Of a stretch of 43,456 nt of DNA, positions 8,430 through 16,293 are shown piece by piece (the first letter of the stretch is position 1; every line of letters starts with the position of its first letter). The position numbers and the translations under genes are program-made. The stretch comes from Candidatus Binatota bacterium (GTDB lineage: Bacteria > Desulfobacterota > Binatia > UBA1149 > CAITLU01): assembly GCA_024276575.1 (NCBI GenBank), contig JAJRWY010000225.1, positions 1 to 43,456 on the forward strand, in the 5' to 3' direction. The notes under the pieces were generated by a model, which worked only from the letters and a program-made list of their open reading frames with translations, was not told the origin of the DNA and did no database searches.

Positions 8430-8597
8430 ATGGGAGCAGGTAAAGCTAAAACTGCACAGAAGCGCGTAGAGGGCGGGGCCTTGCCGTGCCCGGATTGTGG
8501 CGCGGAAGTGCGCGTCGTGATGTTTGCAGGTTATGGAGAAAAGGGCCTGTTTTGGGTCTGTGACAAGAACTGTGGCTATAAGCGACGGACGCGCTGA
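8430..8597 (+). CDS. Small single zinc-ribbon protein
   Basis: 55 aa. Basic N-terminus, then CPDCGAEV and, after 20 or so residues, CDKNCGYKRRTR: four cysteines in a topoisomerase-type C4 zinc-ribbon arrangement, with a basic tail. Probably binds nucleic acid, which is inference from the motif only. The ATG at 8430 is preceded by GGAGAGG; an upstream TTG in frame is less likely. Followed within 11 nt by another zinc-ribbon gene, so the two are likely one transcript from the 8123 promoter. Confidence 0.65.
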   Translation: MGAGKAKTAQKRVEGGALPCPDCGAEVRVVMFAGYGEKGLFWVCDKNCGYKRRTR

Positions 8598-8607
8598 GCG
8601 GACTGCG

Positions 8608-9159
8608 GTGGGACGATCTTCTAAAAAGGATGCGTTGACCGAGGCGGCCGGATTTCGTCTTTTCGACGCCGCCCCGAAGACTGATCTCGACGGTGAAGAC
8701 GAGCTGCCCAAAGACGAGGCCGGGCGCGCCAAGATCAAGCAACAATATATCGAACTTCTCGGTATTCGCGTGAATAAACTGGTCGGCCAGATTCTCAACC
8801 GGGAGCGCATCAACAAAACGCTGGAGGGCATCTATTTCATTTGTGCTCGTTGCCAGCGGGTGTGCCACAACCTCGACGACGGTTTGGTTGAGGACGAGGA
8901 CAACAAGAACAATCGTTGCGTAGCTTGCGATAAGGCCATGAAGGCGAAACCGAGGGCGGTTGGCACCTCAAAGCCGGCGGCGCGCATGCGCAAGCCGGCC
9001 CCGAAAGCGTCGAGTAGCCCGAGCAAGAAAAAGAAAACCCCGAAGGCCTCTGCGAGCGGGAGCAAGTCCCGTACGACCGTCAAGAAGAGTGCTACTGCGA
9101 AGAAAACGGCGAGTTCCGGCGTAAAGACCAGCGGATCCCGCAAAAGTAAATCCAGCTGA
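8608..9159 (+). CDS. Zinc-ribbon protein with histone H1-like basic tail
   Basis: About 183 aa. The N-terminal half is acidic and helical (LPKDEAGRAKIKQQYIELLG), leading to CARCQRVC and, 20 residues on, CVACDKAM, a CxxC/CxxC zinc ribbon faintly like DksA/TraR. From about residue 112 to the end it is Lys/Ser/Ala/Thr-rich (KKKKTPKASASG, KKSATAKKTASS), resembling eukaryotic-type H1 tails found in some bacterial DNA-binding proteins. It may bind DNA or RNA. I do not recognise the full-length family. The GTG start at 8608 is a best guess; the reading frame stays open upstream into the previous gene. Confidence 0.6.
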   Translation: MGRSSKKDALTEAAGFRLFDAAPKTDLDGEDELPKDEAGRAKIKQQYIELLGIRVNKLVGQILNRERINKTLEGIYFICARCQRVCHNLDDGLVEDEDNKNNRCVACDKAMKAKPRAVGTSKPAARMRKPAPKASSSPSKKKKTPKASASGSKSRTTVKKSATAKKTASSGVKTSGSRKSKSS

Positions 9160-9209
9160 CACCGGGATTCCTGCCGCCCGTTGCGCCGGCTTGCGACAGC
9201 GTCAATTGC

Positions 9210-10124
9210 CTACTGTTTGCGCTGCGCGAGTAACTGGGCGTAGGCGCGGACGAATTCGAGTCCGGGCGGGCATGAGAAATCCAGAGTTTCTCCGTCCATG
9301 TGCAAAACGATTCTTGCCGCGTGAAGCAGCTGTCCGCTGCCGGCGCTAGCAGGGGCGGGGGGTCCACCGTATTTCAAGTCACCCAGCAAGGCATGCCCGG
9401 CCAGGGCTAGGTGGGCCCGTATTTGATGGGTCACGCCGCTGCTCATCTCGGCCCTTAGCAGGCTCCAGCCATCTCCGGCATCGATCTTGACTACCCGGGT
9501 CTCGGCGGGCCAGGCGCGCAGGCCGCGGCGAGCCGCTACGACACGAGTTCGCCGTCGCGACAACGCCGTATCCACTACGAAGCTTTCGGGGCTGCAGCCT
9601 TGCACCAGGGCCAAGTACCATTTTCGTGTGTGGCCGAGTTGGAAACAGCGGCGCATCCATACGAAACGCTCGCGTGTGGTTGCCGCAAGCAAAACGCCTG
9701 AGGTGTCGCGGTCGAGACGGTGGGCGATGCCACACTCCTCGGGCCGGTGACCCACATTGATCAAGGATGCATCGCAACGCTCCAGATATGCGGCAGCACT
9801 TGAACCACTCCGGCCTTTGTGGGTGTGCAAGCCCCGTGGTTTATCCAAGACGAGGTAGTCCCCGGCGCGAAACAACACTCGTGGTGCCGTAGCCCGGGTG
9901 GTCTCGTCGCGGTCGTGGCGGGCGGACGCGTATACCGTGATTAGCGCGCCTCGCGGAATCTGTGCCGATGCCTTGAGCCACCGCGAGTCGACTTTTACTA
10001 GGCCCGCCGAGATCAATGCTCGTGCCCTTCTGCGGCCGCAATCAAGACGGTCCGCAACGACGCGGTCAAGCCGTACCCCGCCGCGTGTGCTATGGAACGT
10101 ATGCTGGGGCTGATCTTCGGCCAT
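9210..10124 (-). CDS. RluA-family 23S/tRNA pseudouridine synthase
   Basis: Converts specific uridines in rRNA or tRNA to pseudouridine. 304 aa. An N-terminal S4 RNA-binding domain (about 15-65: VRLDRVVADRL, RARALISAGLV) precedes the catalytic core with LVLDKPRGLHTH and the active-site HRLDRDTSG (135-143, D138). Later family segments include THQIRAHLALAGHALLGDLKYGG. Which of RluA, RluC or RluD it matches cannot be fixed from motifs. It ends at TAG at the expected family length, one of the cases showing that TAG does act as a stop here. Confidence 0.85.
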   Translation of the reverse strand: MAEDQPQHTFHSTRGGVRLDRVVADRLDCGRRRARALISAGLVKVDSRWLKASAQIPRGALITVYASARHDRDETTRATAPRVLFRAGDYLVLDKPRGLHTHKGRSGSSAAAYLERCDASLINVGHRPEECGIAHRLDRDTSGVLLAATTRERFVWMRRCFQLGHTRKWYLALVQGCSPESFVVDTALSRRRTRVVAARRGLRAWPAETRVVKIDAGDGWSLLRAEMSSGVTHQIRAHLALAGHALLGDLKYGGPPAPASAGSGQLLHAARIVLHMDGETLDFSCPPGLEFVRAYAQLLAQRKQ

Positions 10125-10162
10125 GAGTTCTACGATGCCGTCGCTAGCCGGGGGCTAATTAA

Positions 10163-10372
10163 GCTTAACCGGCAGTATTGATGACACCTCTGCTGCAAGT
10201 CTCAATCGCCCGCAATTTCGGCTCATTGGCCGCTCGCTGGTTCGCGGTTCACCACTTTTCGGCCATCAACGTGCTGATGCCTGCGGGCCTCATCGCTGCG
10301 CACACGCCCATCTGGCGATCGCACAGGAGCTTGCGACTCTCGCTTCGAGCTTTCATGAATACTGCCGCTTAG
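10163..10372. repeat. Intergenic element copy B with terminal inverted repeats
   Basis: About 210 bp. Ends are inverted repeats: CGGCAGTATTGATGA (10170-10184) and TCATGAATACTGCCG (10353-10367), one mismatch in 15. The interior matches copy A in inverse orientation (TCAATCGCCCGCAAT; CCTGCGGGCCTCATCGCTGCGC split by small changes). The right part GCTTGCGACTCTCGC matches copy D. The central hairpin is CATCA/TGATG instead of the CGTACT/AGTACG of copy A. The element supplies the TAA stop of the neighbouring lipase gene. It fills almost the whole rluA-lipase gap. Confidence 0.75.
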
Positions 10373-11307
10373 TCCAGGTTTTCCTTGATCAGCGTGTAGA
10401 TCCGATCAGAGAAAAGCAGTCCGAGGTGGCCGGGGAAATTTACGCTGACGTTGAGTGCTCCGGAAAGCTCGCAGTTCTCCGGTGGGTATACCACTGCGTC
10501 GAAGGTCGAATAGATGCTCGTAAAATGTACGCAACCAAGGGCGGCCGAGTCTTCTCCGAGAGTGCGAAGGTAGTCTGAGCCGGGGCACAATTGGCCGAAG
10601 ATCGATGCCGGTAGCCGGGCCGCCAGCATCGCGCCACGGTGGGGGCTTCCCAAGGTGACGATATTGACGAAACAGAGGCCGGCGAGCTGCTCACGAACCA
10701 ATCCCCTAACGATGATGCCGCCGAGGCTGTGCGCAACCACGTCCATTGCGGTCCCCTTGATGCTCGGTGCCAGGCGCCGCAGGCGCGCCGCGACATTCGC
10801 AGATTTGGTGGCATTGTCGCGGCCGTAACTATTGTAGCTGATCGCCACTACACGGCGGCCGTCGCGCCGTAAGCGGGCGGCCAGCACCGCCATGCATATG
10901 CGATTCATACCCCAGCCGTGCAGCAGCAATACCGGTCTGGAAGCACCTTGCGCCGCAGGCAGCTTCGAGGTCGAAGTCTGAGTATTTTCTTCTGGAAGGC
11001 GGGAGAGGCTTGTGCCGCTATCTGCGCATGTGGGCGGCGCCACGTCCGCGCGAGTCCCAGTAGCTGCAGCCGGGTCTCGGGGAGCGTAGTCAGCCACCGC
11101 ACCCCCGATCCACGCCAGGGGCTTCAAAACCGTACAGCCAAGACTCAACACCGATTCTGCCGCGTAAGCCGCTAGGCAGTACGGCAGCGCAAGCTTGGCC
11201 GCGTCGCGAGTTGGACGGCGGTAGCCCTGTATGCGCAGCAGATGAAGCAGTAATTGGCAGCCGGCACTGATCGCCAAAGCGGCGAGTAGGATGTTTATAA
11301 CGGTCAT
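10369..11307 (-). CDS. Membrane-anchored alpha/beta hydrolase, lipase-like
   Basis: 312 aa. Starts with a hydrophobic segment (about 3-24), likely a signal anchor, and a second weak one (40-70), then a Pro/Ser/Thr-rich linker (75-122). The hydrolase domain follows: oxyanion HGWG (130-133), nucleophile S194 in VAHSLGG, LGSPHRG, probable acid D270 (YSTFDAVVYP) and His294 (FPGHLGLL). This pattern fits triacylglycerol lipase/PGAP1-like esterases acting in the periplasm or at the membrane. Substrate unknown. Its last codons and TAA lie at the end of the 10163-10372 repeat, so the original C-terminus may have been trimmed. Divergent from manC. Confidence 0.75.
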   Translation of the reverse strand: MTVINILLAALAISAGCQLLLHLLRIQGYRRPTRDAAKLALPYCLAAYAAESVLSLGCTVLKPLAWIGGAVADYAPRDPAAATGTRADVAPPTCADSGTSLSRLPEENTQTSTSKLPAAQGASRPVLLLHGWGMNRICMAVLAARLRRDGRRVVAISYNSYGRDNATKSANVAARLRRLAPSIKGTAMDVVAHSLGGIIVRGLVREQLAGLCFVNIVTLGSPHRGAMLAARLPASIFGQLCPGSDYLRTLGEDSAALGCVHFTSIYSTFDAVVYPPENCELSGALNVSVNFPGHLGLLFSDRIYTLIKENLD

Positions 11308-11409
11308 GAACTCGAGAAGCTCCCGGGTCCCGCGGCTCTGCGGCTAGCGGAGACTTCCAGTGCACAGTAAGCAGAGCGGCGCTTCCCAGGCAAAAGGCCT
11401 ACACCATAT

Positions 11410-11438
11410 TTGCTTTTGAGGCAGCGGGATTTGATTAT
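11410..11438 (+). promoter_or_regulatory. Possible promoter for the manC operon
   Basis: TTGCTT, 17-nt spacer, GATTAT. Moderate match only; a start near 11445 would leave almost no leader before the ATG at 11448. Confidence 0.3.
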
Positions 11439-11447
11439 CGAGGCACT

Positions 11448-12596
11448 ATGAGCCGCAAAGCTTCAGTTCCCGCTAACTCCGTTGCCCTTACTCGTAGAGT
11501 GCCACGCAAAAGGCGCTTCGCGGTCATAATGGCCGGAGGGGTTGGTAGCCGTTTTTGGCCGTGGAGCCGGCGCAAGAGTCCCAAACAGATGCTCGCGCTG
11601 ACGGCGTCGCGGCCGATGATCGTAGAGACGGCCCTGCGGGTGCGAGGCATGCTACCCGACGAGAACATAATTGTGGTCACTTCCCGGGATCTCGGACCGG
11701 CGGTTTCGAAAGCCCTTCCTTGGTTGCCGGCACGCTCATTGTTGTGCGAGCCGCTGGGGCGCAACACCGCACCCTGTATAGGCTGGGCGGCCAACGAGAT
11801 TCTTTCGCGCGAACCCGGCGGGGTGATGGCAGTGTTGGCCGCCGACCACCTCATCGAGCCCAAGGAACAGTTTCGCAGAGCCTTACGTGAAGCTTTCTCA
11901 TTGGCCGAGGCTAGTGAGTTTCTCATTACCTTTGGCATAAGGCCGCGCGGCCCCGAGACCGGATACGGCTATATAGAAGCGGGAAAGAAGCTTTACCCGG
12001 AGTCGCCATTACGCTTGGTAAAGAAGTTTCACGAGAAGCCTTCTCTTGTAAAAGCAAAGCGATACGTCAAATCATCAAAGTATTACTGGAATAGTGGAAT
12101 GTTTGTATGGAAGGCTGCGGTCATCGCCGATGAACTACGGCGCTACCTGCCGGAAATGGCTCGCGGCTTGGCCGGCCTCGAACAAAGCCGCCGCCGGGGC
12201 CGCATTGCCGCCGCTGCTCTTGACGGCGTCTATCCCGGTCTCGAATCGGTATCGATCGACTACGGCGTGCTCGAGCGTAGCGATCGGGTGGCGGTAATTC
12301 CCGCCACTTTCGAATGGAGTGACATCGGCAGTTGGGATGCGGTAGCCGCTTTGTGGGAAGGCGATAAGCTCGACAACCTCTCCCGCGATCCACTACTGGT
12401 CCTCGACGCCGGCCGCAATGTGGTGGCCAGCCGAGGCAAGCCTGTGGCGCTGCTGGGAGTCGAGGACCTCGTGGTAGTCGATTCCGGCGATGCTTTGCTC
12501 GTTTGTAAACGTGACAGATGCCAAGATGTGAAGAAGATCGTGGAGTTGTTGGAGAAGCTCGAAGGCTCGGGCTCTGCGCTGAGGAAACTCTTGTGA
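11448..12596 (+). CDS. manC: Mannose-1-phosphate guanylyltransferase
   Basis: Makes GDP-mannose from mannose-1-phosphate and GTP for surface polysaccharides and glycoconjugates. 382 aa, the single-domain form without the C-terminal isomerase cupin. Signature loop VIMAGGVGSRFWPWSRRKSPKQML (about 26-49; GGVGSRFWP is the nucleotide-binding G-loop), VLAADHLI metal site, YGYIEAG, FHEKPS, YYWNSGMFVWKA and FEWSDIGSWDA are all present. About 15 extra residues lead the protein. Start ATG has GAGG a few bases upstream. First gene of a run with plsB (4-nt overlap), yqeY, greA and fadD. Confidence 0.85.
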   Translation: MSRKASVPANSVALTRRVPRKRRFAVIMAGGVGSRFWPWSRRKSPKQMLALTASRPMIVETALRVRGMLPDENIIVVTSRDLGPAVSKALPWLPARSLLCEPLGRNTAPCIGWAANEILSREPGGVMAVLAADHLIEPKEQFRRALREAFSLAEASEFLITFGIRPRGPETGYGYIEAGKKLYPESPLRLVKKFHEKPSLVKAKRYVKSSKYYWNSGMFVWKAAVIADELRRYLPEMARGLAGLEQSRRRGRIAAAALDGVYPGLESVSIDYGVLERSDRVAVIPATFEWSDIGSWDAVAALWEGDKLDNLSRDPLLVLDAGRNVVASRGKPVALLGVEDLVVVDSGDALLVCKRDRCQDVKKIVELLEKLEGSGSALRKLL

Positions 12597-15310
12597 ACCC
12601 GCATGAAGAGCAGGCAGGTGGTGGCAAGGCGGCGGAAGCCCTCGAACAAGCAGGACCGGAAACTCTGCGTACGAATAAACACGAGACGGTTGCCGAACAC
12701 CCCTCGGCCATGCGCGAGCGTTTCAACTGGATCGCCGAGAGCATCGCACGGGCTCTTTTTTCCGGTGTCATAATTCACGAGTCTGCGGTCGAGAAGATCA
12801 GGAGCCTGGCCGCCGAAGGCACTGTGGTATATGTGCTGCGCCACCGATCCTTCATCGACTACCTGATGGTCAACTACGTGTTGCGCCGCGAGAAGCTGCC
12901 ACTGGCAGTATTTACCAACGGCGTGTCTTCCCGGGTGCTGGCGCCGTTTTCGTCGTTGCTGTCACAGTTGCGTTCGGGCTTGTGGGGTCTGCTGCGAGGC
13001 TGGCGGGGTTACCACGGCGTTCACGGGCACGACTACTGCGCCGAGGCGGTCTCCCAAGGCCGGCCTGTGTTGATCTTCATGAGAGGGCGCAGGCGGGCGG
13101 GCCTTTTCCGGCGGGTGGGAGCCTCGGCGGCGGCTCCCCGTGTCGGCACGGATTACCTCAGAGAGATAGTCAACGCGCACGCGTCGGGACATGGGGAAAA
13201 GTTCATCGTTCCCCTGGCTCTGTTTCGCGGCCACAGCTTCCGCCGGCGCGATCCCGGGGTAAGCGGGCTGGCCTACAGCGTCCACGACGTGCCGAGCGAC
13301 CGCCGCAAGTTTTTGGCCTACTGGTGGAACCGAAAGGAGTTGTTCATTACCGTCGGTACCGAAGTCAGACTCGGCGAGTTCATCAAACGCTACTGCGACG
13401 ACCCCGAAGAGCGGCTGATTCGCCGCCTGGCCCGCGCCATACAGATTTTTCTTCACCGGGAGGAAAGGGTGGTACTCGGTCCGGCGCTGGTTTCCCGGCG
13501 CAAGGTAGCGGACCTGGTGTTAAACAGCGAGGAGATGCGTAAAGCGTTGCAGGAAATCGCCGAACGCAAGGGCGTCTCCGAACGTAAGCTGCACGCCGAA
13601 GCCGAAGGTTACCTGCGCGAGATGGCCGCCGATTTCAACGGCATGGGCTTCGCTTTCATCGCCTACTTTTTCAAGAAAATATGGAACCGGATGTTTCAGG
13701 GCCTCGAGCCGATCGGCTTCGAGAAAGTCGTCGACAAGGTCAAGCACCATCCGATCGTGCTGGTGCCATGCCATCGTAGCCACTTCGACTATTTGATTCT
13801 GAGCTACCTCTTTTATTCCCGCTTCGTCAGCCCGCCTCATATCGCCGCCGGAATCAATATGGCGTTCTGGCCGATGGGCCCGATCTTCCGGGCCGCGGGA
13901 GCCTTCTTCATACGGCGCAGCTTCGGCGACAACGAAGTCTACAAACTGGTGTTTCGCCAGTACCAGTGTTTCCTGATTCGTGAAGGCTATACCCAGGAGT
14001 TTTTTATCGAAGGCGGGCGCTCGCGCACCGGCAAGATCCTGACGCCCAAGCTTGGAATGCTCTCGGTGATCGTCAACGCCTACCTTACCGGCATTCGGCG
14101 GGATCTTTACTTGGTACCGGTGTCCATCCACTACGGCCGTATCGTCGAAGAAGACGCTTACCAGGATGAGTTGAGCGGCGGCGAGAAAGAGTCGGAAAGT
14201 TTTGCCGCCTTGATGCGAGCCCGCCGGTTTCTCAGCCAGAAGTACGGGACCATCTATGTTTCGTTTGCGGACCCTATCTCTCTCAGCGAGGAACTCGGGG
14301 AACGCAAGCAGCGTTTCGCAGATAACGACAGCGATGCGGAGGTGCTCGAGGAGAAAGCCAAGTTCATCCAGAAATTGGGCTTTCGCATCCTCAAGGACGT
14401 CAACGAGGCCGAGGTCGCGGGAGCGACCTCGGTGTCTGCTACGGTACTGTTGGGTGCTACCCACTGGGCCTCGCGTTACGAAAGTTTCCGTGAGCAGGCC
14501 AATGCACTCGTTGAATTGTTACGCTTCCAAGAGATCGGGATGACGGCCTCTTTGCGGCGTAACGTGGGAGATTTCCGAGAGAGCGTTGATTTTCTGTCAT
14601 CCAACGGCCTAGTCGAAGTGCTCACCCGCGGGCAAGATGAAGTTATCGTCGTTCAGGAGCACAAGCGCCTGGCTCTGGACTTTTACAAGAACAACCTGAT
14701 TCACGCCTTTCTGCTGCCTTCGCTGGTCGTTTTCTGCCTGGCGGAGGATCCTTCGCGTGAACGCTTGGTGGAGCGGGTGTGGTGGTGGCTGGATTTGTTC
14801 CGCTGGGAGTTCCCCCTGCCGGAGAAAGAGGAACTCGGCGGTCTTATCTAGAATCTGCTCGGCTACTTCGAAGAGCAGGGAGTGGTCAATGAAGGCGGCC
14901 TCGACCGTGCGCACCCGCTGAGCCGGGCCACGGTCAATGTGCTGGAGAACTTCCGCGAGGCCTACTATGTGGCCGCCAGGGCGGCGGCCGAGGTGCTGCC
15001 CGAAGACGGCATGACCGAGAAATCGTTTCTCGCCGAGATTCGCAAGAACCACCGGACCGGCCTGCTGCTCGGAGAATTGATAAAGCCGGAGTCGGCCAAC
15101 GATGTGGGATTCAAGAACGCGATCAACCGTTTCGCCGAACTGGGTTTCATACGAATAGAGAAACGTGGACGCGGTGGGCGGGATCGCTGGATCGTGCGTG
15201 ACGGTGACCCCCAACGGCTCGACGATTTCGTCGATACCCTGGCGGCCAGTGTCGGCAGCAACCGCGAGATGGCGCATCGTGCGCCGGCTACCCGGCGGCG
15301 GGAATTATGA
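12593..15310 (+). CDS. plsB: Glycerol-3-phosphate acyltransferase PlsB, interrupted by one in-frame TAG
   Basis: Inner-membrane enzyme that puts the first acyl chain on sn-glycerol-3-phosphate in phospholipid synthesis. 905 residues if codon 753 (TAG, 14849-14851) is read. The N-terminal PlsB segment VVYVLRHRSFIDYL (about 77-91) is followed by the catalytic domain: HRSHFDY (H394/D399, the HX4D motif), AAGINMAFWPMGPIFR, GGRSRTGK (474-481) and VPVSIHYGR. All catalytic motifs precede the TAG. After it 152 codons continue in frame with PlsB-like helical sequence (YFEEQGVV, LENFREAYYVAARAA, LGFIRIEKRGRGG) and end at TGA overlapping the yqeY ATG. The GTG start overlaps the manC stop and has GAGG 8 nt upstream. 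A downstream fragment could restart at GTG 14882. Confidence 0.85.
14849..14851 (+). other. In-frame TAG inside plsB
   Basis: TAG between ATC (Ile752) and AAT. The frame stays open for 152 codons after it and keeps the 4-nt overlap with yqeY, so the downstream part is still coding in style and position. The interrupted site is the start of an amphipathic helix (NLLGYFEEQG) where Glu, Lys or Gln would be unremarkable. Confidence 0.9.
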
Positions 15311-15744
15311 AAGAAAGCGAACTCAGAACCGAACTCGAGACCGCGATGAAGGCCAAGGATGCGCTACGCGTCCGTGTACTGCGTAACGTGCTTGCGGCGA
15401 TCAAGAACAAGAGCATCGATAAGAAGGGGGGAGAGTTGGCTGAGTCCGAGCTACTGGCGGTCGTAGGGCGCGAAGCCAAGCAGTGTCGCGAAACGCTCGA
15501 CTTTGCCCGGCAGGCGGGGCGCGAGGGCACTGTGGCAGAACAGCAAGCAGTGCTCGCGGTTCTGGAAAGCCTGCTCCCAGGCCGGATGAGCGAGGAAGAA
15601 CTCGAAGGTGCGATACGCGAGATTCTAGCCGACAGCGGTGCGGATTCGATCGGTCCGGTCATGAAAGCCTTGGGCGAGCGCCACGCGGGCCGCTACGACG
15701 GCAAGACTGCGAGCGCGTTGGTCCGCAAGCTGCTCGCCGGTTAG
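15307..15744 (+). CDS. yqeY: GatB/YqeY domain protein
   Basis: 145 aa, full family length. Helical protein related to the tail domain of GatB, the tRNA-binding part of the Asp/Glu-tRNA amidotransferase; the free-standing role is unsettled. Family segments seen: LRTELETAMKAKDALRVRVLR, LAAIKNKSID, EQQAVLAVLESLLPGRMSEEEL, IGPVMKALGERHAGRYDGK. The ATG overlaps the plsB TGA by 4 nt, so translation is probably coupled. It ends in TAG at the expected place; reading through would run out of frame over the greA start. Confidence 0.88.
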   Translation: MKESELRTELETAMKAKDALRVRVLRNVLAAIKNKSIDKKGGELAESELLAVVGREAKQCRETLDFARQAGREGTVAEQQAVLAVLESLLPGRMSEEELEGAIREILADSGADSIGPVMKALGERHAGRYDGKTASALVRKLLAG

Positions 15745-15771
15745 AAGTCCACGCCGCGCTACTCTGCAGGA

Positions 15772-15800
15772 TTGACAGCCTATGCTACCCGCTCTATTCG
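15772..15800 (+). promoter_or_regulatory. Candidate promoter for greA
   Basis: TTGACA (15772-15777), 17-nt spacer, TATTCG (15795-15800). The -35 is perfect, the -10 moderate. A transcript would begin about 15807, next to the ATG at 15809, making a nearly leaderless greA-fadD message. Confidence 0.4.
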
Positions 15801-15808
15801 TCTGGGCC

Positions 15809-16291
15809 ATGGCGAAACAGCTTCCTATAGTCGAGCGGCTCGAGCGCGAGCGTGAGACGCTCATGCGTGAACTCAACATTGAGCTTCCCAAGATCATCGA
15901 AGAAGCGCGTGCTCACGGCGACCTGCGTGAGAACGCCGAGTATCACGCGGCCAAGGAGCGGCAAGGGATGGTCCATGCGCGTCTTGGCAGCATCGACGAA
16001 AGCCTGCGCCAGCTTTCAATGTACAGCTACTCGTCGATTCCCCGCGGTGTGGTCGGCTACGGCTCGGTCGTCGAACTTGAGGACAGCGATAGCGGAGCGC
16101 GGGTACGCTACCAGATGGTGTTCTCCGAGGAAGTGGATCCAGCCGGGGGAAGGATCTCGATAACTTCGCCGGTGGGGCAGGCTTTGCTCAACAAAAGCGA
16201 GGGAGACGAGGTGCAGATACGCCTTCCGGGTGGGGTCAAGAGCTACGAGATTATCGAGATCCAGACCATCCATGATCGCGAGGAGGCCTGA
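15809..16291 (+). CDS. greA: GreA/GreB-family transcript cleavage factor
   Basis: Binds the RNA polymerase secondary channel and stimulates cleavage of backtracked transcripts. 160 aa. The N-terminal coiled coil carries the acidic tip in GDLRENAEYHAAKE, followed by KERQGMVHARL. The C-terminal globular domain has SPVGQALLNKSEGDEVQIRLPGG and YEIIEI. The middle (MYSYSSIPRGVVGYGSVVELEDSD) is a little unlike the usual GreA sequence, so GreB is not excluded. An upstream in-frame ATG (15782) lies inside the candidate promoter; I prefer 15809. Two nt separate it from fadD. Confidence 0.82.
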   Translation: MAKQLPIVERLERERETLMRELNIELPKIIEEARAHGDLRENAEYHAAKERQGMVHARLGSIDESLRQLSMYSYSSIPRGVVGYGSVVELEDSDSGARVRYQMVFSEEVDPAGGRISITSPVGQALLNKSEGDEVQIRLPGGVKSYEIIEIQTIHDREEA

Positions 16292-16293
16292 AA

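Noticed and set aside
10163-10372. Integron attC-like site (GCTTAAC fits RYYYAAC at one end)
   Set aside because: The matching GTTRRRY box is missing at the other end, and no integrase is present; the similarity looks accidental.
10178-10372. 64-codon ORF in the rluA-lipase gap
   Set aside because: It lies wholly in the repeat, and the equivalent frame in copy A shares only repeat-derived sequence.
3207-15310. Whole-genome reassignment of UAG to an amino acid
   Set aside because: rluA, yqeY, infB, rpsO and the FG-GAP gene end at TAG at normal family length; reading through rluA or the FG-GAP gene would run far into antisense or terminator sequence.
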